Source of the DNA: Xanthostigma xanthostigma
Taxonomy: Eukaryota; Arthropoda; Insecta; Raphidioptera; Raphidiidae
Reading direction: 5' to 3'
Assembly (NCBI GenBank): GCA_963575645.1
Contig: OY754465.1
Coordinates: forward strand, 29,709,501-29,773,500
DNA length: 64,000 bases
Positions within the stretch are counted from its first letter, which is position 1, and every line of letters begins with the position of its first letter. Both the position numbers and the translations under genes were made by a program. This document shows, piece after piece, positions 42,497 through 53,780 of this stretch. The notes under the pieces were generated by a model. It worked only from the letters and a program-made list of their open reading frames with translations, was not told where the DNA came from and made no database searches.

Positions 42497-43347
42497 GAGT
42501 CCTTATAGGCAAAATTGCTTTACTTCATAAAGGTAAGTCTATTTACACTATAATATTCAGGTTTGGATCATTCTCTCATAAGAAAATGCAAACTGCATAT
42601 TAACCATTATTTTAACGCTACAAGCAATTTTTACATGCTTTATGACAATTAGGGGCAAATGAGTCCTTATAGGCAAAATTGCTTTACTTCATAAAGGTAA
42701 GTCTATTTACACTATAATATTCAGGTTTGGATCATTCTCTCATAAGAAAATGCAAACTGCATATTAACCATTATTTTAACGCTACAAGCAGTTTTTACAT
42801 GCTTTATGACAATTAGGTGCAAATGAGTCCTTATAGGCAAAATAATTTGCTTTAGTTTACAAAGGTAAGTCTATTTTCTCTATAACATTCAGGTTTGGAT
42901 CATTCTCTCATAAGAAAATGCAAACTGAATATTAACTATTATTTTAACGCATACAAGCAGTTTTTACAAGCTTTATGACAATTAGGTGCAAATGAGTCCT
43001 TATAGGCAAAATTGCTTTATTTCATGAGGGTAAGTCTATTTACACTATAACATTCAGGTTTGGATCATTCGCTCATAAGAAAATGCAAACTGCATATTTA
43101 CTATCATTTTAACGCATACAAGCAGTTTTTACATGCTTTATGACAATTAGGTGCAAATGAGTCTTTATAGGCAAAATTGCTTTATTTCATGAAGGTAAGT
43201 CTATTTACACTATAACATTCAGGTTTGGATCATTCTCTCATAAGAAAATGCAAACTGCATATTAACCATTATTTTAACGCATACAAGCAATTTTTACATG
43301 CTTTATGACAGTTAGGGGCAAATGAGTCCTTATAGGCAAAATTGCTT
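42497..43347 (+). repeat. Ten-monomer-offset duplication, copy 2 (1652 bp)
   Basis: This is the second copy of 40845-41695, carrying the same private 'aaaataattt' insertion at 42839. The copies end in the 'acagttagg' unit: copy 1 continues with 'ttttacaaagg', copy 2 with 'catatagg', and the latter is then interrupted by the 43381-43531 insertion. Confidence 0.84.
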
Positions 43348-43380
43348 TATTTCATATAGGTAAGTCTATTTACATTATAA

Positions 43381-43403
43381 TAATAATAATAATAATAATA
43401 ATA
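43381..43403 (+). repeat. (TAA)n microsatellite, tail of the minus-strand insertion
   Basis: About 23 bases of pure TAA repeat, continuing the satellite's own 'ttataa'. Read on the minus strand it is a (TTA)n tail that ends an AATAAA-bearing retroelement 3' end. Because the satellite flank is also TAA-like, the exact boundary cannot be fixed to the base. Confidence 0.85.
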
Positions 43404-43460
43404 CATTTATTCCCAAAAAAGATATTACACAATGTATTTATACAATTAAATTGTGGAATT

Positions 43461-43499
43461 AACCTATCCAACTTGGCAGAGCCAGTGCTAGGATAGGTT
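43461..43499 (-). other. Hairpin in the truncated retroelement 3' region
   Basis: Perfect 9-base arms AACCTATCC (43461-43469) and GGATAGGTT (43491-43499) enclose a second stem, ACTTGGC (43471-43477) with GCCAGT (43481-43486), closed by AGA with one bulged T. The RNA of either strand could fold this two-part stem-loop. Some non-LTR elements use a 3' stem-loop as the binding site of their reverse transcriptase; that role here is inferred. Next to it, 43442-43454 is a perfect 6+1+6 inverted repeat ('acaattaaattgt'). Confidence 0.7.
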
Positions 43500-43531
43500 A
43501 ATACTGATAGTACTACTAATAATAATTGTGT

Positions 43532-46500
43532 AGGTTTGGATCATTCTCTCATAAGAAAATGCAAACTGCATATTAACCATTATTTTAACGCTACAAGCAG
43601 TTTTTACATGCTTTATGACAATTAGGGGCAAATGAGTCCTTATAGGCAAAATTGCTTTATTTCATGAAGGTAAGTCTATTTACACTATAACATTCAGGTT
43701 TGGATCATTCTCTCATAAGAAAATGCAAACTGCATATTTACTATCATTTTAACGCATACAAGCAGTTTTTACATGCTTTATGACATTTAGGTGCAAATGA
43801 GTCTTTATAGGCAAAATTGCTTTATTTCATGAAGGTAAGTCTATTTACACTATAACATTCAGGTTTGGATCATTCTCTCATAAGAAAATGAAAACTGCAT
43901 ATTTACTATCATTTTAACGCATACAAGCAGTTTTTACATGCTTTATGACAATTAGGTGCAAATGAGTCTTTATAGGCAAAATTACTTTATTTCATGAAGG
44001 TAAGTCTATTTACATTATAATATTCAGGTTTGGATCATTCTCTCATAAGAAAATGCAAACTGCATATTAACCATTATTTTAACGCTACAAGCAGTTTTTA
44101 CATGCTTTATGACAATTAGGGGCAAATGAGTCCTTATAGGCAAAATTGCTTTATTTTATGAAGGTAAGTCTATTTACACTATAACATTCAGGTTTGGATC
44201 ATTCTCTCTTAAGAAAATGCAAACTGCATATTAACCATTATTTTAACGCATACAAGCAGTTTTTACATGCTTTACGACAATTAGGTGCAAATGAGTCCTT
44301 ATAGGCAAAATTGCTTTATTTTACAAAGGTAAGTCTATTTTCACTATAACATTTAGGTTTGGATCATTCTCTCATAAGAAAATGCGAACTGCATATTAAC
44401 TATTATTTTAACGCATACAAGCAGTTTTTACAAGCTTTATGACAATTAGGTGCAAATGAGTCCTTATAAGCAAAATTGCTTTATTTCATGAGGGTAAGTC
44501 TATTTACACTATAACATTCAGGTTTGGATCATTCGCTCATAAGAAAATGCAAACTGCATATTTACTATCATTTTAACGCATACAAGCAGTTTTTACATGC
44601 TTTATGACAATTAGGTGCAAATGAGTCTTTATAGGCAAAATTGCTTTATTTCATGAAGGTAAGTCTATTTACACTATAACATTCAGGTTTGGATCATTCT
44701 CTCATAAGAAAATGCAAACTGCATATTAACCATTATTTTAACGCATACATGCAGTTTTTACATGCTTTATGACAATTAGGGCCAAATGAGTCCTTATAGG
44801 CAAAATTGCTTTATTTTACAAAGGTAAGTCTATTTACACTATAACATTTAGGTTTGGATCATTCTCTCATAAGAAAATGCAAACTGCATATTAACCATTA
44901 TTTAAACGCAGACAAGCAGTTTTTACATGCTTTTCGACAATTAGGTGCAAATAAGTCCTTATAGGCAAAATTGCTTTATTTTACAAAGGTAAGTCTATTT
45001 TCACTATAACATTCAGGTTTGGATCATTCTCTCATAAGAAAATGCAAACTGAATATTAACTATTATTTAAACGCATGCAAGCAGTTTTTACAAGCTTTAT
45101 GACAATTAGGTGCAAATGAGTCCTTATAAGCAAAATTGCTTTATTTCATGAGGGTTAGTCTATTTACACTATAACATTCAGGTTTGGATCATTCTCTCAT
45201 AAGAAAATGCAAACTGCATATTTACTATCATTTTAACGCATACAAGCAGTTTTTACATGCTTTACGACAATTAGGTGCAAATGAGTCCTTATAGGCAAAA
45301 TTGCTTTATTTCATGAGGGTAAGTCTATTTACACTATAACATTCAGGTTTGGATCATTCGCTCATAAGAAAATGCAAACTGCATATTTACTATCATTTTA
45401 ACGCATACAAGCAGTTTTTACATGCTTTATGACAATTAGGTGCAAATGAGTCTTTATAGGCAAAATTGCTTTATTTCATGAAGGTAAGTCTATTTACACT
45501 ATAACATTCAGGTTTGGATCATTCTCTTATAAGAAAATGCAAACTGCATATTAACCATTATTTTAACGCATACAAGCAATTTTTACATGCTTTATGACAA
45601 TTAGGGGCAAATGAGTCCTTATAGGCAAAATTGCTTTACTTCATAAAGGTAAGTCTATTTACACTATAATATTCAGGTTTGGATCATTCTCTCATAAGAA
45701 AATGCAAACTGCATATTAACCATTATTTTAACGCTACAAGCAGTTTTTACATGCTTTATGACAATTAGGTGCAAATGAGTCCTTATAGGCAAAATTGCTT
45801 TATTTTACAAAGGTAAGTCTATTTTCTCTATAACATTCAGGTTTGGATCATTCTCTCATAAGAAAATGCAAACTGAATATTAACTATTATTTTAACGCAT
45901 ACAAGCAGTATTTACATGCTTTATGACAATTAGGGGCAAATGAGTCCTTATAGGCAAAATTGCTTTATTTCATGAAGGTAAGTCTATTTACACTATAACA
46001 TTCAGGTTTGGATCATTCTCTCATAAGAAAATGCAAACTGCATATTTACTATCATTTTAACGCATACAAGCAGTTTTTACATGCTTTATGACATTTAGGT
46101 GCAAATGAGTCTTTATAGGCAAAATTGCTTTATTTCATGAAGGTAAGTCTATTTACACTATAACATTCAGGTTTGGATCATTCTCTCATAAGAAAATGCA
46201 AACTGCATATTTACTATCATTTTAACGCATACAAGCAGTTTTTACATGCTTTATGACAATTAGGTGCAAATGAGTCTTTATAGGCAAAATTGCTTTATTT
46301 CATGAAGGTAAGTCTATTTACATTATAATATTCAGGTTTGGATCATTCTCTCATAAGAAAATGCAAACTGCATATTAACCATTATTTTAACGCTACAAGC
46401 AGTTTTTACATGCTTTATGACAATTAGGGGCAAATGAGTCCTTATAGGCAAAATTGCTTTATTTTATGAAGGTAAGTCTATTTACACTATAACATTCAAG

Positions 46501-49500
46501 TTTGGATCATTCTCTCTTAAGAAAATGCAAACTGCATATTAACCATTATTTTAACGCAGACAAGCAGTTTTTACATGCTTCACGACAATTGCGTGCAAAT
46601 GAGTCCTTATAGGCAAAATTGCTTTATTTTACAAAGGTAAGTTTATTTACACTATAACATTCAGGTTTGGATCATTCTCTCATAAGAAAATGCAAACTGC
46701 ATATTAACCATTATTTTAACGCAGACAAGCAGTTTTTACATACTTTACGACAATTAGGTGCAAATGAGTCTTTATAGGCAAAACTGCTTTATTTCATGAG
46801 GGTTAGTCTATTTACACTATAACATTCAGGTTTGGATCATTCTCTCATAAGAAAATGCAAACTGCATATTTACTATCATTTTAACGCAGACAAGCAGTTT
46901 TTACATGCTTCACGACAATTGCGTGCAAATGAGTCCTTATAGGCAAAATTGCTTTATTTTACAAAGGTAAGTCTATTTACACTATAACATTCAGGTTTGG
47001 ATCATTCTCTCATAAGAAAATGCAAACTGCATATTAACCATTATTTTAACGCATACAAGCAGTTTTTACATGCTTTATGACAATTAGGGGCAAATGAGTC
47101 CTTATAGGCAATATTGCTTTATTTTATGAAGGTAAGTCTATTTACACTATAACATTCAGGTTTGGATCATTCTCTCATAAGAAAATGCAAACTGCATATT
47201 AACAATTATTTAAACGCAGACAAGCAGTTTTTACATGCTTTACGACAATTAGGTGCAAATGAGTCCTTATAGGCAAAATTGCTTTATTTCATGAAGGTAA
47301 GTCTATTTACACTATAATATTCAGGTTTGGATCATTCTCTCATAAGAAAATGCAAACTGCATATTAACCATTATTTTAACGCTACAAGCAGTTTTTACAT
47401 GCTTTATGAAAATTAGGGGCAAATGAGTCCTTATAGGCAAAATTGCTTTATTCCATGAGGGTAAGTCTATTTACACTATAACATTCAGGTTTGGATCATT
47501 CTCTCATAAGAAAATGCAAACTGCATATTAACCATTATTTTAACGCATACAAGCAATTTTTACATGCTTTATGACAATTAGAGGCAAATGAGTCCTTATA
47601 GGCAAAATTGCTTTATTTTACAAAGGTAAGTCTATTTACACTATAATATTCAGGTTTGGATCATTCTCTCATAAGAAAATGCAAACTGCATATTAACCAT
47701 TATTTTAACGCTACAAGCAGTTTTTACATGCTTTATGACAATTAGGTGCAAATGAGTCCTTATAGGCAAAATTGCTTTATTTTACAAAGGTAAGTCTATT
47801 TTCACTATACATTCAGGTTTGGATCATTCTCTCATAAGAAAATGCAAACTGCATATTAACTATTATTTTAACGCATACAAGCAGTTTTTACAAGCTTTAT
47901 GACAATTAGGTGCAAATGAGTCCTTATAGGCAAAATTGCTTTATTTCATGAGGGTAAGTCTATTTACACTATAACATTCAGGTTTGGATCATTCGCTCAT
48001 AAGAAAATGCAAACTGCATATTTACTATCATTTTAACGCATACAAGCAGTTTTTACATGCTTTATGACAATTAGGTGCAAATGAGTCTTTATAGGCAAAA
48101 TTGCTTTATTTCATGTAGGTAAGTCTATTTACACTATAACATTCAGGTTTGGATCATTCTCTCATAGGAAAATGCAAACTGCATATTAACCATTATTTTA
48201 ACACATACAAGCAATTTTAAAATGCTTTATGACAATTAGGGGCAAATGAGTCCTTATAGGCAAAATTGCTTTATTTCATGAAGGTAAGTCTATTTACACT
48301 ATAATATTCAGGTTTGGATCATTCTCTCATAAGAAAATGCAAACTGCATATTAACCATTATTTTAACGCTACAAGCAGTTTTTACATGCTTTATGACAAT
48401 TAGGGGCAAATGATTCCTTATAGGCAAAATTGCTTTATTTCATGAAGGTAAGTCTATTTACACTATAACATTCAGGTTTGGATCATTCTCTCATAAGAAA
48501 ATGCAAACTGCATATTAACCATTATTTTAACGCAGACAAGCAGTTTTTACATGCTTCACGACAATTGCGTGCAAATGAGTCCTTATAGGCAAAATTGCTT
48601 TATTTTACAAAGGTAAGTTTATTTACACTATAACATTCAGGTTTGGATCATTCTCTCATAAGAAAATGCAAACTTCATATTAACCATTATTTAAACGCAG
48701 ACAAGCAGTTTTTACATGCTTTACGACAATTAGGTGCAAATGAGTCTTTATAGGCAAAATTGCTTTATTTCATGAGGGTAAGTCTATTTACACTATTACA
48801 TTCAGGTTTGGATCATTATCTCATAAGAAAATGCAAACTGCATATTAACCATTATTTTAACGCATACAAGCAGTTTTTACATGCTTTATGACAATTAGGG
48901 GCAAATGAGTCCTTATAGGCAAAATTGCTTTATTTCATGAGGGTAAGTCTATTTACACTATAACATTCAGGTTTGGATCATTCGCTCATAAGAAAATGCA
49001 AACTGCATATTTACTATTATTTTAACGCATACAAGCAGTTTTTACATGCTTTATGACAATTAGGTGCAAATGAGTCTTTATAGGCAAAATTGCTTTATTT
49101 CATGAGGGTAAGTCTATTTACACTATAACATTCAGGTTTGGATCATTCTCTCATAAGAAAATGCAAACTGCATATTAACCATTATTTTAACGCAGACAAG
49201 CAGTTTTTACATGCTTCACGACAATTGCGTGCAAATGAGTCCTTATAGGCAAAATTGCTTTATTTTACAAAGGTAAGTTTATTTACACTATAACATTCAG
49301 GTTTGGATCATTCTCTCATAAGAAAATGCAAACTGCATATTAACCATTATTTTAACGCAGACAAGCAGTTTTTACATACTTTACGACAATTAGGTGCAAA
49401 TGAGTCTTTATAGGCAAAATTGCTTTATTTCATGAGGGTTAGTCTATTTACATTATAACATTCAGGTTTGGATCATTCTCTCATAAGAAAATGCAAACTG

Positions 49501-50895
49501 CATATTAACCATTATTTTAACGCAGACAAGCAGTTTTTACATGCTTCACGACAATTGCGTGCAAATGAGTCCTTATAGGCAAAATTGCTTTATTTTACAA
49601 AGGTAAGTTTATTTACACTATAACATTCAGGTTTGGATCATTCTCTCATAAGAAAATGCAAACTTCATATTAACCATTATTTTAACGCATACAAGCAGTT
49701 TTTACATGCTTTATGACAATAAGGGCCAAATGAGTCCTTATAGGCAAAATTGCTTTAATTCATGAAGGTAAGTCTATTTACACTATAATATTCAGGTTTG
49801 GATCATTCTCTCATAAGAAAATGCAAACTGCATATTAACCATTATTTTAACGCATACAAGCAGTTTTTACATGCTTTATGACAATTAGGGGCAAATGAGT
49901 CCTTATAGGCAAAATTGCTTTATATCATGAAGGTAAGTCTATTTACACTATAACATTCAGGTTTGGATCATTCTATCATAAGAAAATGCAAACTGCATAT
50001 TAACCATTATTTTAACGCAGACAAGCAGTTTTTACATGCTTCACGACAATTGCGTGCAAATGAGTCCTTATAGGCAAAATTGCTTTATTTTACAAAGGTA
50101 AGTTTATTTACACTATAACATTCAGGTTTGGATCATTCTCTCATAAGAAAATGCAAACTGCATATTAACCATTATTTTAACGCATACAAGCAATTTTTAC
50201 ATGCTTTATGACAGTTAGGGGCAAATGAGTCCTTATAGGCAAAATTGCTTTATTTCATATAGGTAAGTCTATTTACATTATAATATTCAGGTTTGGATCA
50301 TTCTCTCATAAGAAAATGCAAACTGCATATTAACCATTATTTTAACGCTACAAGCAGTTTTTACATGCTTTATGACAATTAGGGGCAAATGAGTCCTTAT
50401 AGGCAAAATTGCTTTATTTCATGAAGGTAAGTCTATTTACACTATAACATTCAGGTTTGGATCATTCTCTCATAAGAAAATGCAAACTGCATATTTACTA
50501 TCATTTTAACGCATACAAGCAGTTTTTACATGCTTTATGACATTTAGGTGCAAATGAGTCTTTATAGGCAAAATTGCTTTATTTCATGAAGGTAAGTCTA
50601 TTTACACTATAACATTCAGGTTTGGATCATTCTCTCATAAGAAAATGAAAACTGCATATTTACTATCATTTTAACGCATACAAGCAGTTTTTACATGCTT
50701 TATGACAATTAGGTGCAAATGAGTCTTTATAGGCAAAATTACTTTATTTCATGAAGGTAAGTCTATTTACATTATAATATTCAGGTTTGGATCATTCTCT
50801 CATAAGAAAATGCAAACTGCATATTAACCATTATTTTAACGCTACAAGCAGTTTTTACATGCTTTATGACAATTAGGGGCAAATGAGTCCTTATA
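43532..50895 (+). repeat. 165-bp satellite array between the two insertions
   Basis: Satellite in the same orientation and phase continues between the two retroelement insertions. It includes most of the duplicated block 43230-46840, macro-block 2, and the start of the partner block from about 50130. The last satellite bases before the long element are 'gagtccttata', within the conserved 'gagtccttataggcaaaa' part of the monomer. Confidence 0.96.
46340..50170 (+). repeat. Macro-block 2 of a four-copy family (one monomer missing)
   Basis: This block has the same marker order as 32830-36840: 'caag' at 46497, 'aatattg' at 47110, 'gaaaattagg' at about 47407, 'caattttaaaatgc' at about 48210 and 'aaatgattcc' at 48408. 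The 'tttactatc' unit between 'gaaaattagg' and the 'agaggc' unit is absent. A private change 'ggcaaaactgc' at about 46780 is shared with block 4 (about 62722), which also lacks that monomer. Confidence 0.78.
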
Positions 50896-50896
50896 T

Positions 50897-53731
50897 GTGC
50901 AAGGCCTTCGAAATAAAATATCCGATATAGAAGTACAACTAGAAAAAGGCGAAATTTCAGCAGATGTGATATGTTTTAGTGAGCACTGGATGACTACTGA
51001 AGAAATCTCTTGTCATATAAACATAAATTACTTACAGTTAGCAAATGAGTTTTCTAGGAAAAATAAACTACGAGGTGGGGTATGCATTTATGTATCTACC
51101 CATATAAGATACAAAAATGTCGAAAATATAAATTATCTAAACAAAGAAGGTGAATTCGAATGCTGCGGTGTCCAACTGTTGGATCTAAATATCATAGTAA
51201 TTAGTATTTACAGAGCGCCTAGTGGAAACATAGATACATTTTTGGAACTATTTTATAACTGTGTAGTCGAAATTTTTAAATTTAAGCATAAACACATTAT
51301 AATATGCGGTGATTTTAATCTAAATTTTTTTAATGACAATAATCATATTAGAGATTTTAGAAATATATTATTATCTTTTAACTTAACATTAACTATAAAC
51401 GAAGCAACGCGAGTCACAAATAACTCAGCTACATGTATTGACAATGTAATTTGTAATTTAAATAATAATAACTACCAAGTCGCAGTCAAAGATACAGAAT
51501 TATCTGACCATAGATTAATTATATTTAAATTGAATAAAACCCTTGTCCCCGATATCAAGTATTATAAAACTATAAGACACTTCACAGATGAAAATATGCA
51601 TATTTTTGTTAATTATATACAGAACGAAAATTGGGAAAATGTATACAGTAAGCTTAACGCAAATGAGATGTTCGATGCTTTTTTAGAAACCTTTCTATTT
51701 TATTTTAATTTAGTGTTCACAAAAACCACAAAAACAGTTAATATTAATAACAATAACTTAATCAAAAATTGGACAACCCCTGAAATCAGACAGATGTCTG
51801 CTAAAAAAAGAGAGATATATTCACTGATTAAAAGATTACGAACGGAATCAGTTGATGTGCAAGATTTAAACTGTTATTATAAACATCTGTGTAAATTAAT
51901 GAAAACAGCGGTAACAAAACAAAAACAAATCTTCTATAACAATACACTAAATAAAACAGAAAATAAAATTAAACAGAGTTGGAAAATTGTTAAAGAAATA
52001 ACCAATAGAAAGAACAGTAAAAATTCAACTTCAATCATAAAAAATGAAAACAATGACATTGTATCCGATATTAACGAAATACCTAACATATTCAATAATC
52101 ATTTTACAAATATCACAAAAAACTTAAATCTTCCTAAATGTGTTTTAGAACAAAATAATATAAAAAATAATGATCATATTTTATTTTTATTTCCCACTGA
52201 TAGTTCAGAAATATTTAACATATGTATGAAATTAAAAAATAAAAATAGTACGGGGTGGGATGAAATACCGGTTAAGCTAATCAAGTCATGTGCACATATA
52301 ATTGATAATATACTAAGCGTAATTATAAATGAATGTCTTCGACAGGGTACTTTCCCAGAAAAACTAAAAAAAAGTATTATATGTCCAATCTACAAGAAAG
52401 GCGACGAACAAAATGTTTCGAACTATCGTCCAATATCGCTATGTTCAAATTTCTCAAAAATCTTTGAGACAGTCATAAATTCACGTTTATTAAATTTCAT
52501 ACAAAAATACAAATTAATTGACAAAGCTCAACATGGCTTTATAAAAGGTAGTTCCACAAATTTATCAATTTTTAAAGTTCTAGACTTAATCTATAACACA
52601 TGGGAAAGTAAAAAGCCAGCATTATTACTGGCGTTGGATCTGGCCAAGGCATTTGACAGTGTTGACCCAACATTACTAATGTACAAACTTCAAAAATATG
52701 GAATTAGGGGCAAAGCTCTCGATCTTCTAAATGCATACATGACAAACAGAATACAATCTGTCAAAGTAAACATAACTGAAAATAACATCAACAAAGACTT
52801 TTTTTCCACATGGCTAAAAAATATTAGGGGCGTTCCCCAAGGTAGCATATTGGCACCAACACTATTCTTACTTTTTATCAATGATCTGCCAGCCATCGTG
52901 ACAGAAAATGTTTTTCTATTTGCGGATGATACTGCAGTAATATGCGAGGCAGAAGATCGAGAATCTTTAACCACCACAATGAAAAGAACCACATACGCAC
53001 TCGAAGAATGGTTTACAAAAAATAGTATTAAAATAAATAAAGATAAAACCACCCTTATAAAATTCGGGAACTATTATGAATTAGCAAACCCTTTAAACCT
53101 GCTGGGAACAGATATAAGGTTGGGTGACACTGTCAGATTTCTTGGTCTTATTATAGATAAAAATCTGGACTGGAAATCCCATATAGATTCTATACTACCT
53201 AAATTGAATAAAGCGCTGTATATATTACGAATTTTAAAAAAATATGTCAACGACCAAAATATGTTAACAAATATATATTATGCATATTTCCATTCAATCG
53301 TGCAATATGGTATCATTTTTTGGGGCAGTTCTACTCATACCATTAAGATTTTTAAGCTGCAAAAAAAGTGTATCAGAATCATGGCAAATGTGACACCCCG
53401 CGCTAGTTGTCGTCAATTATTTACTAAACTGTCTATTCTTACTGTCTATGATCTATACATCTATGAATGCAGCAAATTTATGAAAGATCATCCATATTTA
53501 TTCAATAGGAACCATAGAAATCATAACTATATCACTCGTGACAAAAATAATTTGAAAACCGATTTCTCGGCGCTGACAGTCACATACAGGGGTGTCAGAA
53601 ATGCCATGATTAGAATATATAATAAAATGCCAAATCATCTAAAAGATGAACCAAATAAAAATAAATTTAAAAGGGAATTAAAAATATACCTGCTGGGACT
53701 TAGTAGTTATTCTTTAAAAGGAATACTGTAA
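50897..53731 (+). CDS. Endonuclease/reverse transcriptase of a non-LTR retrotransposon (5'-truncated)
   Basis: The frame is open for 944 codons to TAA. It begins at GTG only because the element is truncated: the frame runs back into satellite to a TGA at 50867 with no ATG, and the first internal Met is residue 32. The AP-type endonuclease, which nicks target DNA, spans about residues 1-215: SEHW (E29), YRAPSG (105-110), GDFN (D139, N141) and SDH (203-205). The usual catalytic Asn just before 'VQGL' is lost; the junction codon is TAT. A basic linker follows. The reverse transcriptase spans about 450-760: TGWDEIP, YRPISL (510-515), HGF (546-548), DLAKAFD with catalytic D581, GVPQGS (645-650), FADD with D677/D678 and RFLG. 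A thumb-like and C-terminal region follows. The absence of internal stops and frameshifts implies recent insertion. Expression would need an outside promoter. Confidence 0.93.
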   Translation: MQGLRNKISDIEVQLEKGEISADVICFSEHWMTTEEISCHININYLQLANEFSRKNKLRGGVCIYVSTHIRYKNVENINYLNKEGEFECCGVQLLDLNIIVISIYRAPSGNIDTFLELFYNCVVEIFKFKHKHIIICGDFNLNFFNDNNHIRDFRNILLSFNLTLTINEATRVTNNSATCIDNVICNLNNNNYQVAVKDTELSDHRLIIFKLNKTLVPDIKYYKTIRHFTDENMHIFVNYIQNENWENVYSKLNANEMFDAFLETFLFYFNLVFTKTTKTVNINNNNLIKNWTTPEIRQMSAKKREIYSLIKRLRTESVDVQDLNCYYKHLCKLMKTAVTKQKQIFYNNTLNKTENKIKQSWKIVKEITNRKNSKNSTSIIKNENNDIVSDINEIPNIFNNHFTNITKNLNLPKCVLEQNNIKNNDHILFLFPTDSSEIFNICMKLKNKNSTGWDEIPVKLIKSCAHIIDNILSVIINECLRQGTFPEKLKKSIICPIYKKGDEQNVSNYRPISLCSNFSKIFETVINSRLLNFIQKYKLIDKAQHGFIKGSSTNLSIFKVLDLIYNTWESKKPALLLALDLAKAFDSVDPTLLMYKLQKYGIRGKALDLLNAYMTNRIQSVKVNITENNINKDFFSTWLKNIRGVPQGSILAPTLFLLFINDLPAIVTENVFLFADDTAVICEAEDRESLTTTMKRTTYALEEWFTKNSIKINKDKTTLIKFGNYYELANPLNLLGTDIRLGDTVRFLGLIIDKNLDWKSHIDSILPKLNKALYILRILKKYVNDQNMLTNIYYAYFHSIVQYGIIFWGSSTHTIKIFKLQKKCIRIMANVTPRASCRQLFTKLSILTVYDLYIYECSKFMKDHPYLFNRNHRNHNYITRDKNNLKTDFSALTVTYRGVRNAMIRIYNKMPNHLKDEPNKNKFKRELKIYLLGLSSYSLKGIL

Positions 53732-53779
53732 ATTAATTTTATGACGCTATTTATACTGTGTGGTAAACCAAATAAAGAG

Positions 53780-53780
<1 letters not shown>
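53732..53780 (+). promoter_or_regulatory. Retrotransposon 3' UTR with polyadenylation signal
   Basis: A short 3' UTR follows the stop codon. It contains AATAAA at 53771-53776, five bases before the (TTA)n tail. No obvious strong stem-loop is visible, unlike the 43381-43531 element. The placement of AATAAA right before a simple-repeat tail is shared by both insertions in this window. Confidence 0.7.

Larger units (their letters stand above)
20982..43380 (+). repeat. 165-bp satellite array, middle domain
   Basis: Continuous head-to-tail 165/164-bp satellite in the same orientation as the left domain. It holds the right copy of the long 3870-6815 block, a recent six-monomer duplication (26231-28148), a ten-monomer duplication (40845-43347) and the first copies of the macro-blocks that recur to the right. 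From about 28.6 kb the A-B-C-D four-unit order dominates. No gene, promoter or other insertion is visible. Confidence 0.96.
43381..43531 (-). mobile_element. Truncated 3' end of a non-LTR retroelement, minus strand
   Basis: This 151-bp stretch is unlike the satellite. Read on the minus strand it ends with AATAAA (plus-strand TTTATT, 43406-43411), then an ATT/TTA repeat of about eight units abutting the satellite at 'ttataatgtaa'. That layout, polyadenylation signal followed by a microsatellite tail, matches the long element at 50896-53811, but the bodies differ, so it is another family. It has no coding capacity and is presumably severely 5'-truncated; a SINE is possible but I see no clear pol III boxes. 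The partner copy near 50281-50289 has the uninterrupted satellite; by comparison about five bases ('tattc') are lost here and no target duplication is evident. Confidence 0.75.
43230..46840 (+). repeat. Duplicated block with short insertion; empty site of the long retroelement
   Basis: This block pairs with 50130-56520. Shared private markers are 'catatagg', 'gaaaatgaaaactgc' (about 43887 and 50644), 'aaattactttatt' and the later 'caagtttgg' (46497 and 56175). The offset is 6903 bp left of 43381, 6757 bp between 43532 and 44134, and 9678 bp from 44134 on. These steps equal the two insertions: net +146 bp here and +2921 bp in the other copy. The site that is filled at 50896 in the partner is intact here at 44134-44138. 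Confidence 0.86.

Noticed and set aside
43381..43531. tRNA-derived SINE
   Set aside because: The minus strand has 'ggttaattcc', which loosely recalls a pol III B box, but there is no matching A box and no cloverleaf. The AATAAA plus (TTA)n end fits a truncated retroelement better; a SINE cannot be fully excluded.
43381..50895. The two insertions as opposite ends of one element or a transduced pair
   Set aside because: They have opposite orientation, unrelated 3' sequences and separate empty sites in the paired satellite blocks, so they are independent events.
50897..50899. GTG as a true start codon of the endonuclease/RT protein
   Set aside because: The residues after it match the middle of the conserved N-terminal endonuclease motif, and the frame runs upstream into satellite without an ATG. 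The start is an effect of 5' truncation.
52690..53052. A 120-codon open frame on the minus strand
   Set aside because: It lies opposite the reverse transcriptase domain of the retrotransposon, whose plus-strand frame has clear conserved motifs. It is a shadow of that coding sequence.
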